Shown: piece after piece, positions 45,428-56,330 of the stretch
How positions within the stretch are numbered: position 1 is the stretch's first letter
Layout of the letters: every line of letters starts with the position of its first letter
Source: Sepioteuthis lessoniana
Lineage: Eukaryota > Mollusca > Cephalopoda > Myopsida > Loliginidae
Reading direction: 5' to 3'
NCBI GenBank assembly: GCA_963585895.1
Contig: OY757904.1
Location: forward strand, 90,453,141-90,517,140
Length of the DNA stretch: 64,000 bases
Translations under genes and position numbers: made by a program
Notes under the pieces: model-generated
The model's input: the letters and a program-made list of their open reading frames with translations, nothing else
The model's database searches: none
Told to the model about the DNA's origin: nothing

Positions 45428-47115
45428 TGTGTGGCGAGACCGATATAAATACGTCGATCGTGCGAACAGTTTGAAGTATGTGCGTATAATTGACAGAGGA
45501 CTGGAGAAATGACAGAGACAAATGGATAAGTTTAAATTTCAGGTTTTATTGAGCGAATCGTACACGAAATGCGTATGGGTGCAGAATCGTAGTTTTTTGT
45601 ATCACGTCGGAGTAGCCTCTATTGGGTATAAAAAGTCAATGTTGTAGAAAGTCATAGATCCGGCTGTCTATCAGTTTGTAGCGATAGTACGTCTAGGTGA
45701 GCATGGTCTCGGAGCTTGGTGCAGATATTAGGTGTAGCTGTATGGTCAGGTTGTAGATGTTGCTGGAGACGGTCTATGATGTTGACGCATTGCTTGCAGA
45801 GGCTGGATGGTCGATGTCCCGGTTTATGCAGTCTTTGGTTAACCAGGTGTGTGACGATGTGGCCTTGAAGTGTTGGTACTTTTCAGAGCAGTGGGGTCGC
45901 TCGTGGACTAGGTGATGCAGGTGCTGGTGGCGGAGGTTGTGTGATCGATGTCTCGGTTTATTCAATCCTTAGTTAACCGGTGTGTGTGTCGATGTGGCCT
46001 CGAAGTATTGGTGCTAGTTTGAGCAGAATGGTCACTCGTGGACTAAGTGCTGCAGTTACTGTTGCTTGGTAGCGCAGGAACGGCTACTTGGTTAAGCTGG
46101 AAATGTTCTGCAGCTGGTGCTGGCTATGGTGTCGTCGTCTCGTGGTATCTGCCAAGAGGTGTAGTAAGGAGACCAGATGAGGTCTCGGAAGGCTTTATGA
46201 AGATAGCTCTTGGAAGAGCTGTTTGAATGAAACAGCACAAGTCATTGGTTTGTGGCTGTGCTGGGTCCGCGGCTATGATTGGTTGGATTTCATGTTGTCT
46301 ACTTTGGCTGGTGGTAAGAACGCAGACTCCACGTTCGGCAGCTTAGTTTGGTGGTAAGGACACATCCCCTATGCTGTTTGGAGAGGAACAGATCCTACTT
46401 CTCCTCCGGGCTGAGCAAGCCCGGCCGCCGACTCGATATTTGTTTCTGTCTCCTACCAGACAGGACTTGACACAAGTCCGTTTAAAGTGGGGGTAAAGGG
46501 AAGGTGGGATCGAGCACGAGCCAAGGCTCAAGCCCTGCTAGACTATGCTGGTCATCGGCTCAATTAGTGCAATGTGATCCTGATGAGCCTTACTGAACAT
46601 GGACTCAAACGTGAGTCCAAGCACGGATGCCTAATTATAGCTTAAACTGAACCAAGAAGTCCAGTGGCATACAATGCTTGTCAATGACATCATCGCAAAC
46701 CCAAAGGTGGCTCAGCAGAAGCCGAAGGTCATTTGGCCACAAACCAGTCCTTGACCTTGAAGCGCGGTGCCGAGCCGAAGCCCGGCCCCCGACTTGACTT
46801 TTGGTTGTAGCCTGCAGTGTTTATTGTGTCAGCCGCAGCTACATTACTGGGCAGAGTGAAAAGGCATCAGTGCACAGTAAGTTCATTTATTAAATATAAG
46901 TAATAATGAAATACTTCATTATACTTTGAACAGGAACTTTTAAATATGATGTATTTTATCCTGTGTTTACAAACTTGTTTCCGAAAGCCAGCAGAAATAA
47001 TTCCTTTCGATAAATAGTTCGTGTGTTAATAACAGAAGTTCTCTCGCGACGTATGCACGACGTTTTGTTGTCTGACGTCACTGGTAACTCTGCATTTTCT
47101 CTAAACCGGGGATTA
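45428..47115. mobile_element. Family B LTR-like repeat, copy 1
   Basis: It shares, in order, blocks with copies at 58967-60790 and 60903-63335: a start with ATAAATA between short inverted arms, GACAAATGGATAAGTTTAAA, GATCGATGTCCC..TTAACC, GATGTGGCCT, a GGCT.TGATTGGTTGGAT block, CGCCGACT, and TAATAATGAAATA.TTCATTATACT near the end. GC content is clearly above the surroundings. A block is duplicated in tandem here (45808-45940 and 45942-46075). The reverse strand carries AATAAA about 120 bp before the element edge, which would suit an LTR in minus orientation. No ORF. Boundaries are approximate. Confidence 0.5.
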
Positions 47116-47177
47116 TACCATGTAAATAGTACGTTATGTATCTTTTTCCACTAAATATACTAAAAAGGCATACACAT

Positions 47178-47180
<3 letters not shown>

Positions 47181-47217
<37 letters not shown>

Positions 47218-47225
47218 ACACACAA
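47181..47225. repeat. (CA)n microsatellite
   Basis: About 45 bp of CA with a CG start and one TA. Confidence 0.95.
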
Positions 47226-47299
47226 AATAACTGTATCAATCAACCAAGATCTTCAAATGAAAAACTCATTTTAATAATAATTTGAGTATCTTCCATTCA

Positions 47300-47905
47300 G
47301 ATTGATTTTTAACGGCATATCAACCTATTTAGAGTTATTTCATGCTTAAAGGATGAGGAATCACATTCATTCAACGTTCATATTTACATTTTTTTTGTGT
47401 AGTAATTCCTAAAGATTTTTTTTTTACCCACGGTTCTTTCGAATAAGAATAATTTTTAAACAGATCAATTTGACCAAATATATGAGACCCTAACAGTTAC
47501 TACCATTCCGGATCAGAGTGGACGTGAGAGTAATAAAAATGAAGAGCAACTCCCCACTCCCAAGGATGGCGTATAAGCTAAATTGTAATAAACGAGATCG
47601 GACTTCAGTCACGCTATTACGTTCTTTGTCAGACTTATACTCTTGGGAAAGGTGTGAATCCCTTTATTCCCCTAGAAATTGGTTAAATAGCACTAATTCT
47701 TCTAGAAGGATGGCTTTGGTTTTAAATAACCCCCGAATATTGAAATGCCATTAAACAAAGAAACTAAACAAAAGACTTTCCGGATCTTCAGAACTAGAGT
47801 TTCACCATCAGATGTCATTTAGTGGTATACCCAGGACACCAAATTTTGTCTTAGCTCTCAACACGGGATACAGTCAGTGTATTCTAAGCCCCACTAAAAG
47901 GGTGA
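47300..47905 (-). mobile_element. Family A retroposon with a SINE inside its head
   Basis: In plus orientation the tail (AACGGCATATCAACC, 47311-47325) is followed by a short variable part and by the start of the head (GAGACCCTAACAGTTACTACC ... ACTCCCCACTCCCAA). The head breaks off at about 47564 and resumes at about 47781 (TTCAGAACTAGAGTTTCACC, CATCAGATG) through TACAGTCAGTGTATTCTA to about 47905. The interruption is the SINE described next. This is the reverse of the situation at 20.0-21.0 kb. Confidence 0.65.
47564..47780 (+). mobile_element. tRNA-derived SINE nested in family A
   Basis: The body CAGTCACGCTATTACGTTC (47605-47623), GACTTATACTCTTGGGAAAGG and TTAAATAGCACTAATTCT and the tail GGATGGCTTTGGTTTTAAA...ATATTGAAATGCCATTAAAC match the complete copy at 27395-27595. 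The tRNA-like head at 47564-47604 is strongly diverged (its B-box is poor). Confidence 0.65.
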
Positions 47906-48511
47906 TCTTCCATTTAGAGTAGCAAATTGAAGATCATACAATTTGGGGGACTTGAGTAGAGCTATCTTTAAAGAAAATTTCATCCATCAGATAAAATAAA
48001 AGGAAACACAAAATTTTAGCTTGTTAAATTTAGAAACGGGTATCGTTTGAGTCATGTACTTACATGTTCACATTGCATGAGATCCAAACAGAAAGCAATA
48101 CTTGCCCATACTTAGCTTTTTTTCTTTTAACAATGAAGCTTCTCAGTACTTTACTTTGATAAATTCATTAAGTATCTTAATACTAAAATATATATCATGA
48201 ATGGAAACAATATCAACTATTGTTTATTCTTTTATATTAATCGGAAGATATATCCGGTATTACTTTGAATATTCTTGCATTGCTAAAAAAAAGTATGAAA
48301 ATATAAAACGTTGACACTTTCAGCACTCGTTGATAAGTTTGTGACTACGCCCAAAATAATAGGTACGTTTTTATTTTGTATTTTACGATTGATATTTTTT
48401 AATCTCTCCATTTTTGTTCATTAAAATTCTATCGTGATCGAATAGGAGCAAATACGAGCGAAGTAAGAAACGAAGTGATCTGTCAGTGAGATTATGAAGT
48501 CTTACAGGAGG
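47906..48511. other. AT-rich DNA, nothing recognised
   Basis: No feature supported. Confidence 0.4.
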
Positions 48512-49550
48512 ATTGATTGATTTATTTTAATATGTCAACCCATCTAGAGTTATTATATATCTCGAAATAAGGAAATAGCATACATTTTTATTCATTTTTT
48601 TTTCAATTGTTGTATGATATAAAGCACAAAAATTTGTACACAGATCTATTGGATTTATAGATGGGACCCTTGCACAGATTTATTGGCTCTATATATAGGG
48701 ACCCTTACACAGATCTATTGAACTTATAGATGAGACTCTTGCACAAACCTATTGTATGTATAGACGAGACCCTAAAACAGATCTATAGGATTAATAGATA
48801 AGACCTTCACAGATTTATTGGCTCTATATATGGGACCCTAACACAGATTTATTGCATCTATTGATGGGGCTTTATCTCAGATCAATTGTATCTATAAATT
48901 GGATTTTAACATATATCTGCTGCATATATAGATGGGACCCCAACACATCTATTTGATCTATAGATCCAACACTAACAGAGATCTATTTGATCTATAGATG
49001 GGACCCTAAAAGAGATATATTGCATGTATGGATGGGACCCTCATACTGATCGATTGGATCTATTGAAAGGACCCTTACAGAGATTTATTGGCTCTTTAGA
49101 TGAGACCTTACTACAGATCAATTGCTTCTATGGGAGATTTTTGCGCTGATCTACTGAATCTACTGATGAATCACTAACACAGCCCTATTCGATCTATAGA
49201 TGGGACCCTAACACATATATTCGATTCATAGATGGGACCCTAACACAGATCTATTTGATCAATAGATTGAACACTAGCACAGATCAATTCGATCCATCGA
49301 TGGGACCCTAACACAGATATATCGGATCAATTGATGGGACCCTAACGCAGGTTTAGTCGTTCTATAGATGGGACCCTAACACAGATCTCTTTGATCGATA
49401 TATGGGACCCTCACACAGATCTATTGCATCTATAGATGGTACCCTAACACAGATCTATTTGATCTATAGATGTAACCCTAACACAGATATATTTAATCAA
49501 TAGATGGGGCTCTAACAGATCTACTGGATCTATAGATGGGACCCTAACAC
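48512..49550 (-). mobile_element. Family A-derived element with an expanded 34-bp minisatellite
   Basis: It starts with a diverged family A tail (TTTTAATATGTCAACCC, 48523-48542) and is otherwise occupied by the 34-bp array at 48639-49550. The array unit corresponds to the family A stretch CTATTTGACCCATAGATAGGACCC, so the array appears to be an amplification of that short piece in an element that lacks the rest of the head. Confidence 0.6.
48639..49550. repeat. 34-bp minisatellite, about 27 units
   Basis: The typical unit is CACAGATCTATTTGATCTAT followed by AGATGGGACCCTAA. I count about 27 units, which matches 912 bp divided by 34. Units differ at many positions, the right half being more uniform. 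Each contains the short palindrome ATCTATAGAT, so strands can fold on themselves. Confidence 0.93.
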
Positions 49551-49805
49551 ATGGATAATATAAAGAACAAAAACGCCCAGCTTTTCCCGTCTATTTCAAG
49601 TAGCACTAATTCTCGAGTATTTTGCGTGGATTGCATTCTACCAATTCTCTTAAATCCTCTTGATCGAGGTCCGATGAGCATCCAGGCCAGGATTCATCTC
49701 TCAATGTAGTATCGCCAGAAGGAAACTTTGAAAACCAGTTTTGGACTTGGCGGTTAATTATGATATCTTAGTCATAAACAATAGAAAGTTACCAAGCTGT
49801 TTCTA

Positions 49806-50812
49806 GCCCAGTCGGCTGAATCTGTAGAATGCACAGACTACATCTCTCCAGAGGGGTAAGACCCTGCCAACAATTGCCCTGTCTACAACATTAAACAATC
49901 TGATGACGAGGCTCCAGCCTAGGAGATTAGGGAATGTGGAGTACCCCTTCATTGCCAGTGATCCCATGTCCACTCTGACCCAAGGTGGTAGTACTTGATA
50001 GGGTCCTATCTATGGGTCAAATAGAACGCTTGACTATTCAAACTGTGTGCAAACAAATGACTTATACTAAATTGAATTGTTAGAAACAGAACTGTTTGAT
50101 CATTTAACGGCGAGTAAAATGACTGATGTTTGATTGAATAGTAAGTGATACATAGCAATATGTGGAACCATTTAACTGTGCAAACAAATGACTAATGGTC
50201 TATAGAATTATCTATGTTAAATAGCAATACTTGAAACTCTTTAACTGTGTGCCGAAACTGAAATATTGATATAAAATAGCAATACTTGGAATTAGTTGAC
50301 GGTGTGCAAATGAATGAATAGTTTTCCTTTGAATAATTACTGTTAAATTATAATACTTGTAACCACTTCACTTTCAGCAAGTAAACTAATATTGAATAGA
50401 ATTATAAGTGTTAGATAGCAATAATTGAAAACATTTAACCGTACAGAAACAATTGGTGTATTAGAGTGCAAGTTAGTTCTAACTCATGTAAAAATGAAAT
50501 TTCCTACAAACTATTCACTTACAAATCATAAGTATATCCATTTAAATGTGTGCAAACAAATGACTGATGTTAAATTGTTTCAATACTTGAAATCATTTGT
50601 GAGCAAAGAAATGATTAATAGTAAATAGAATCATTCCTATTAGATAGAAATACTTGAAACCATTTAACTGTGTACGAAAAAATGAGCTCATGCTCGTTTA
50701 AAAATTTTATCAACAAAATGTGTTAATAAATCATATATTTTCAGTATATATGTTTAAGAACATTTGGCATTAAATAGCCTACAATAGTTGAGCCATAAAA
50801 CTCAAACAACCA
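49806..50812 (+). mobile_element. Family A retroposon, near-complete copy
   Basis: The head starts GCCCAGTCGGCTGAATCTGT (49806), continues AACAATCTGATGACGAGGCTCC and CCACTCTGACCCAAGGTGG to GATAGGGTCCTATCTATGGG (near 50010), then about 14 irregular minisatellite units containing GAAACCATTTAACTGTG and GCAAACAAATGACT (50040-50750), then the tail CATTTGGCATTAAATAGCC...GTTGAGCCATAAAAC (50762-50805). Together with the copy at 36140-37152 it defines the family layout head, minisatellite, tail. Confidence 0.8.
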
Positions 50813-51074
50813 ACTTCGCTCTTTTTGTAGCATTTTTGTTACTCTTACACTCCCACCACACTGCATGTTGAATGTACACTTTCTGTTCCTCAAATTCAGG
50901 GGCGTCATAGGATAGATTAAATTATGACGCACACACTTTCACTATTGAAATATGAATGACTGAAGAGGGCACTCTTTAATCAGATAATTTCAGGCTATGT
51001 TAACAACAGTGTAAGTTTGTAATGCGTAGTTACAAGTAGTTTTTAAAAAATGGAAATTATTTATGACACAACTT

Positions 51075-51105
<31 letters not shown>

Positions 51106-52691
51106 CCAGCCACATATTTTTTTAAAGATCACGCGTGGTAAAATGTTAAATCTAGCAACAGCAACATATTTCACTGAACTAAACTAGAGTAAGCAGAGGC
51201 ATTAAAAGATAACGGTTGCCCCGGTAAACCGAGATTCATGTATGATGGGATTAAAAGTAAAACTAATAAATAGAGCTATGTTATTCAACAAAGCGGTTAA
51301 AGCAAAATAAAGAAAATGTTTATCAATTTAAGTTCATTTGTAAACACTTCCCTAAAACAAGTGAGTTATATAAAATATTCAATAGAGATTAATAAGAAGA
51401 AAGATAATTATAATGTTTTGGATACCCGTGGCATAAATGATGACCATCTCCGCCCCCAGAAACTATAGAAGTAGAAATGAATGTCCTTGAGAAAGCAGAC
51501 GTTTAATGCAAAATATTGTCTACTAAGTGACTTTTAAAGCTTAGAGTGAGTCTCATAAGGTATCTACTGGAGCAACGGAGAAACATTGAAAACCACGGCC
51601 ATACAACCACAAAACTTAATCTATTTCAAGAGTCGAATGGAAATTAATTATAAAAGTGTATATGCATGTATTTATGGTCCTAAAAATTCCAGGTCATGTT
51701 TAGAATATTTCCCAGAGAGACATAGTCTACAGAATAAAAGATATTCAACGATATTCCCAATAAGTTTTCTTCATTAACCTAAAGACTGAAAGTATTTTGA
51801 CCTAGTTCAGATGATCGATTTGAGTTTCAAATGCATAGAAAATGTTATACTTTTTATTTTTCGGAAGGATTCTGGTTTCTGTAAATTGAATTGCAAACAA
51901 TAATTAGAGGTATCAGTAAAGTGATTTTTTTCTCTCTTCCACTTCACGCCCATCCCCACTCTACTTGTAGAAATGGATTCAGCTGGATGTCATATAAAAG
52001 GAAACCATGTAGTTATGTTATCTTTAGTTGTTGGCAACATAAAGATTGAACATCTCTAAGGCCTATCGAATTTAAAATGCAATGTAAAAAATTCATTAAA
52101 CATATAAAACTATTTTGTATCTTGAAAAAATAAGTCCTTATTACAATTTTACAAATCTTAAGCATTAATATCGCCAATATTTGCAATAGGACTTCTTATC
52201 AATGTTGATAATAGAGATAATTTTCCAGACTAAAGCCGAATTTACAAAGAAAAAAATAATATTGTTACTTTCAAAATATTCTGCTTCCTTTACAAAAATA
52301 ATGAGTTCAGTTCTTGCAAAATTTGTACGTCTCCTTCTCACAATTTAAATCAGGCTTTTAATTATTTTTAATAAGCATTGAGCAAAAATTATTCAATGAA
52401 ATGGGTAATAACTAGTGATATTTCATTCTTTACACAGAATTCGTTTTAATACCAGTGTTTCTTATTTTTTTATAGAAGTTAGACTTTTTTCATTCCTTCA
52501 ATTTTGTCACTAATTAAATGTGCTCATCTGATTGGGAAGTTCAGGATTTACAACACACATTCATTTCAGAATTTCAGATGGAAAATAGTTGCATATTTAC
52601 AGGTAATTCATCGCATTTATCTCTTCGACTTTCATGTGACACCAATCTCTTCTCACGCAAGTTTGCACATTGAATAAGAAATGAGAATATT
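50813..52691. other. AT-rich DNA, nothing recognised
   Basis: A short (AT)n run lies at 51077-51105. No other feature. Confidence 0.4.
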
Positions 52692-52933
52692 TGTTATATC
52701 TCATACTGTTAGGATCTACAATTTATAAAAATAAACCATAAAATGTATTTTTGATACTAACATTATTGTTATTCTCACCGACCATGGTACATGAAGATAG
52801 AAAAGGATTAAATATTAACAGTTCACTTGTGGGTGTTTATGCAGCCATCTTGGATTTTTTCTCTGAATCCTCCCTGTTCCCTTTATTAAAGAGTTATATT
52901 GTTTCTTAGGGAAGTGTTAACTCCTCTAACGTA
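52692..52933 (-). repeat. 3' LTR of the Ty3/gypsy element
   Basis: It starts TGTTATATCTCATACTGTTAGGATC (plus orientation, quoted to show the edge) and shares with 57607-57850 the blocks TATTCTCACCGA.CATG, AGATATTAACAGT.CA, TTTATGCA.CCAT and CTTTA.T.AAGAGTT.TAT. The outer end reads TA instead of the expected CA. Confidence 0.75.
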
Positions 52934-52949
52934 TCCCCTTCTTCTCTTT
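52934..52949 (-). promoter_or_regulatory. Polypurine tract of the Ty3/gypsy element
   Basis: The minus strand reads AAAGAGAAGAAGGGGA directly before the LTR, the place and composition expected for the plus-strand primer of reverse transcription. Confidence 0.65.
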
Positions 52950-52989
52950 GTGCTCATATGACTTTTGTTGCTGTTGGTATGGTTTCTTC

Positions 52990-53235
52990 GTCCTCTAAAA
53001 TAGCTTAAGGAGTAGAGTGTTCGCTAATCGTCCGGAAGACCGGGATTCGATCTCAGTTCGAGTCATACCAAAAACTCAAAAACTGGTACTTGATGCCGCC
53101 TCAGCATTATAAGGCGAGAATCAAGGATAAAGTGGAGCAATCCAGGGAATGGAGTAACGCCCTCCTCTACACCTTGTTGTAGTAGCTATTGAAAAGGGAG
53201 CCTTCGGGTCACTCTCGACTAGGGTTGCCAACTTT
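52990..53235 (+). mobile_element. tRNA-derived SINE of another family
   Basis: A-box-like TAGCTTAAGGAG (53001-53012) and B-box GGGATTCGATCTC (53042-53054) are about 30 bp apart, as in tRNA-derived heads. The body contains GATGCCGCCTCAGCATTATA and GGAATGGAGTAACGCCCTCC and ends near CTAGGGTTGCCAAC. It lies within the 3' end of the Ty3/gypsy element, outside any recognisable coding domain. Confidence 0.65.
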
Positions 53236-53639
53236 ACTTACCAATTTTTATCCTTTAGTATATCTTGAGAACATGTCGGTATCTTGAGACAGTTCAAAAG
53301 TGTTCAATAAGATATCTGGTGGCAAGGTGGAGTTTAATTTGGTCTCTTGAAAGTGAGAGAGTCGTAACTGGTTTACATGTCGAACCCAAACTGAAGACTC
53401 TATATCTACATCATATATAACATTTCCAGAGTGACGTAGAGTGTGTTTTTGAATCCATTTTTTTTACTATTGTGGTAATACACATTGTCATAGTACATAC
53501 ATGCGTTTTACTGCTACATGATAGTGGTTAAATTGTTTCTTCATCACTATTGTTCCTTTTTTTATAATCATTTGAAGTTAGATGGATAACATCTGAATGC
53601 AAACGATCTTTACGATTCATCCGTATTCTGTCGATGAGT

Positions 53640-53992
53640 TACCATTAGGTGTGTTGTGTTGTTCCCTCCTCTTTATTTTTAATGCAAGCCTTCCTAAAAG
53701 TATCTACAAAAAACTGTACATTTGATTGTGAACAAAAAGGTGGTGTTGTAATATGTTGGACACCATTAAATGCACAGAAATTTGAAAATGCAGCTGAAGT
53801 AAAAGCAGTACCATTTTCAAAAGCGAATTCTAAAGCGACTGAAAATCTGTTTCAACTTGAGAATCGTTCATCTGCTGTGATGCAACTCATTTGAAAAATG
53901 TCAGGCCATTTTCTATAAGCATAAACATGTATAAAATAACACTGTTCGTTGATTGGTCCTGTGAAATTAATTTGAATGCGTAACCAGACTGA
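53640..53992 (-). pseudogene. Ty3/gypsy integrase core remnant
   Basis: Minus-strand frames read 'SSVWLRIQINFTGPINEQ' with 'YFIHVYAYRKWPDIFQM' (near 53910-53990), 'ENGTAFTS' and 'FCAFNGVQHITTPPF' (near 53745-53810), i.e. the DD35E catalytic core of a retroelement integrase. Two catalytic Asp positions are altered (IDF.GP reads INFTGP; DNG reads ENG), so it could not act even if expressed. The upstream end is cut by the insert that begins at 53999. Confidence 0.75.
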
Positions 53993-53998
53993 GCTATG

Positions 53999-54549
53999 CG
54001 TAATATAATAGCCGAGGGATTTCGGTTCATGCCTTTGGGTTTAGTTAGGCTGTGAACCTTTCGGCTCAACACATGGGTTAGTTAGGTGCAAACATTGATG
54101 CAGGTGTTAACGCGAGCGCACGTGGGCGCACGGGGGCGGGCGAAGGTGTCACTCAGAGATGTCACAATAGTCCGAGACGAAACAGGTGACGGAGTGCGAG
54201 TGACGTCACGCACTGGAAGCGCGCGGAGGTTTTGGGGAGAATTGAAAGAAAGTTAGAGAGTTGAAAACTAGACGCCGAACAAGGAGGTTCGACTTTTGGG
54301 GCTCGCTGAGGCGAGACGAATTTATGCGCCGTGGGTGCCGCACGAGATCGGGACCAAATGAATAAGACGGCATAGCGAGATTGTGTCTCTCCCTCCTTAT
54401 GTCGAAACCTTTCACTCAAAGTTAATAAAAAGGTTTCGTACCTGAACAAGAAGTCGTTATGTATTTTTGAATTTCGAGATTCCTATGTTCTTTATATGTT
54501 CTATCGTTATGAACATTTTATGTCTATTCCGCACATGGTGTTAATTGTG
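53999..54549 (+). mobile_element. CpG-rich LTR-like insert in the integrase region
   Basis: About 550 bp, far richer in GC and CpG than its surroundings, flanked by GCTATG at 53993-53998 and 54550-54555. On its plus strand it has a perfect cAMP-response-type palindrome TGACGTCA (54201-54208), GGGGCGGGCG (near 54131-54142) and AATAAA (54424-54429), in that order: promoter-like sites followed by a polyadenylation signal, as in a solo LTR. The ends do not show a clear TG...CA pair, so LTR identity is an inference. Confidence 0.5.
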
Positions 54550-54559
54550 GCTATGTAAC

Positions 54560-54800
54560 ACATGGACATGCCAGGAACTCAGTGACATTTTTCGGAAGAT
54601 TTTGCCGTTAGTTGAAATTTGAAGCATATTCGTGCCAGTTACTCCAACCACTTATCCATATTCTACCTATAAGCATTGCTGCGTGTTAGAGCCTTTATAC
54701 GGCTTATACCCTGATGACGATAATGGAATTGCTTGATCACTCTGTCGGCTAATGAGGATGGTACAATCACGCGCTAAACAAAAAGAAGACATTCATAAAC
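54560..54800 (-). pseudogene. Ty3/gypsy integrase N-terminal part remnant
   Basis: The minus strand reads 'VIVPSSLADRVIKQFHYRHQ' and 'GISRIKALTRSNAYR', which match the integrase linker and HHCC zinc-finger region of Ty3/gypsy elements ('...H.GH.G..K......'), here with the finger's Cys pair decayed to 'LARICFKF' further on. It ends where the insert at 53999-54549 begins, and the sequence continues on the other side in the integrase core. Confidence 0.7.
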
Positions 54801-55039
54801 TTCTGACAATATAACTAGATGCAGGAAGAAACGTTGAATTCTTCTGTCTGTGCAAACTTTTGTCTATTTTGTAAAATGGCGGCGCCTCACTGTAACACTG
54901 GATTGAAAACTGTGGCTTCAAAGATCATTGTAGAAGTGACTGTTAATACTCTTATTGTGGATGCAAAGATTGGAGCGATTTCTGGCTTTAGAGATAATGC
55001 TACAATGACAGAGTTTCTGATATTTTATTTTGTAATGTC

Positions 55040-55330
55040 AAGAGCCTAGATCAGCGTAACCAGTTGCATCAGCTAAGTTATATTCTATTGGAAAATCATA
55101 ATTCAATAATGTGGTAGTCCATCTTTGCAAACAGTTTGCTTTATAAAAGGGGATGCTTTTTTTTATCCAAAAATACTAACAAAAGGCTTATGGTCTGATC
55201 AGAGTAAAATGACGCCTATGCAGCATTTTGTAAACATTTTAATATCAAAGACTATTGTTAAGTCTTCCTTTTCAATTTAGCAATGGTTGCGTTCCGCAGG
55301 TGTCAGTGATCTAGATGCATGAGGTATAGT
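55040..55330 (-). pseudogene. Ty3/gypsy RNase H remnant
   Basis: Readable blocks on the minus strand, in order, are 'SRSLTPAERNHC', 'IEKEDLTIVFDIKMFTKCC', 'SDHKPFVSIFGSKKSIPFYK' and 'LQRWTTTLLNYDFPIEYNLA', which is the RNase H domain that removes the RNA template after reverse transcription, followed by the 'YADL' exit. Frame changes occur between blocks. Confidence 0.75.
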
Positions 55331-55374
55331 TTTTTAGCCACCCCCAGGGGAAAATGACGACTCCAGTACCATCA

Positions 55375-56330
55375 TTAGAAACATTTATTAGCAAAAGATT
55401 GAAATAAAGTAAGAACGTTACCTTTGTAAAAGCTGACTAACATGTACCAGACCAGTAAAATACAAAAATAGTTCAAAGATTGTTCAGGGGTGCACGAACT
55501 CGATGAAGTTCTGGAAAAAAAATCACTGTAGTAGCTAACCAAGCCAAGAAAGGAACGTAATGTAACCACATTTGTTGGTGTCGGCATGTTTTTTATTTCC
55601 AAGGTATTTTTCAGGTCAGGTTTTCTACTATATATGTTAAATATAGAATTAAAGTATTCAATTTGTTCACGGAAAAAATCTTGAGATGCAGCTGCAACGA
55701 CGATACCATCAATGAACGCAACAACTATAGTCAATCTGGTCATCGTTTGCTGAAATATATACCCTGGAGCTAAAACAGTTGAATCTAAACAAAACCATGT
55801 GGGTGTTGATGGAAAGGAGCTTTTTATCGACTTCGATTTGAAGAAAAGCATTGGAAAGAATAATTTTTGCAAAAAAAATTCGCCATACAATTTTGTGAAA
55901 AGATCCTTTGGAACTGGGAGTTGATGCTGAGGTGCATCCAAAGAATCATTAAAACCTGTTGAATAATCAACATGCCTACGGATTTTTCCATTTGCTTTTT
56001 TGACAACTAAAATAGGAACTGCTAATGCAGCGTAATTTGTAGGTTTTGTTACACCTTCTTGCTGAAGACTTTGAATTTCTGCAACCATACAAAGTGCGAC
56101 ATAAGGTTCTATTAAACTTTCTTGCTGAAGACGTTGAATTTCTGCCACCATAAAAAGCGCGACATAAGGTTCTATTCAACCTTCTTGCGGAAAACGTTGA
56201 AATTATTTTTCAACCATAGCAAGTGCAGCATAAGACACAAGTCGTTTTGGTCTAAAAATTGGTTTAGAGTCTGATTTTAATTTCAAAGATTCCTTAACTT
56301 TTGTACGGTATCCAAGACCTTGAAAAATGT
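55375..56330 (-). pseudogene. Ty3/gypsy reverse transcriptase remnant
   Basis: An open minus-strand frame of 258 codons ends at 55375; upstream of it 'KVKESLKLKSDSKPIFRPKR' (56245-56310) extends the match. In the 258-codon stretch, 'PILVVKKANGKIRRHVDYST' lies at residues 46-65, 'LPVPKDLF' at 78-85, the position of the catalytic YVDD reads 'FIDG' at 146-149, and 'LRSFLGLVSYYSDFF' at 198-212. The active-site Asp pair is lost. An internal ~66-bp tandem repetition (56040-56215) duplicates the 'AEIQ.LQQE' segment near the N-terminus. The start ATG of the long frame is therefore meaningless. Confidence 0.85.
56040..56215. repeat. Tandem ~66-bp repeat, nearly three units, in the RT
   Basis: CTTCTTGCTGAAGAC.TTGAA, TTTCTGC.ACCATA and GCGACATAAGGTTCTATT recur at about 66-bp spacing. 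On the minus strand each unit is 22 codons, so the first repeats keep the frame. Confidence 0.85.

Noticed and set aside
46343..46531. GC-rich 62-codon minus-strand frame in family B copy 1
   Set aside because: The same region is repeated in other family B copies without conservation of the frame.
54162..54449. Minus-strand 95-codon frame in the CpG-rich insert
   Set aside because: GC-rich sequence gives stop-poor frames on several strands here; no domain, and the block is better explained as an LTR-like insert.
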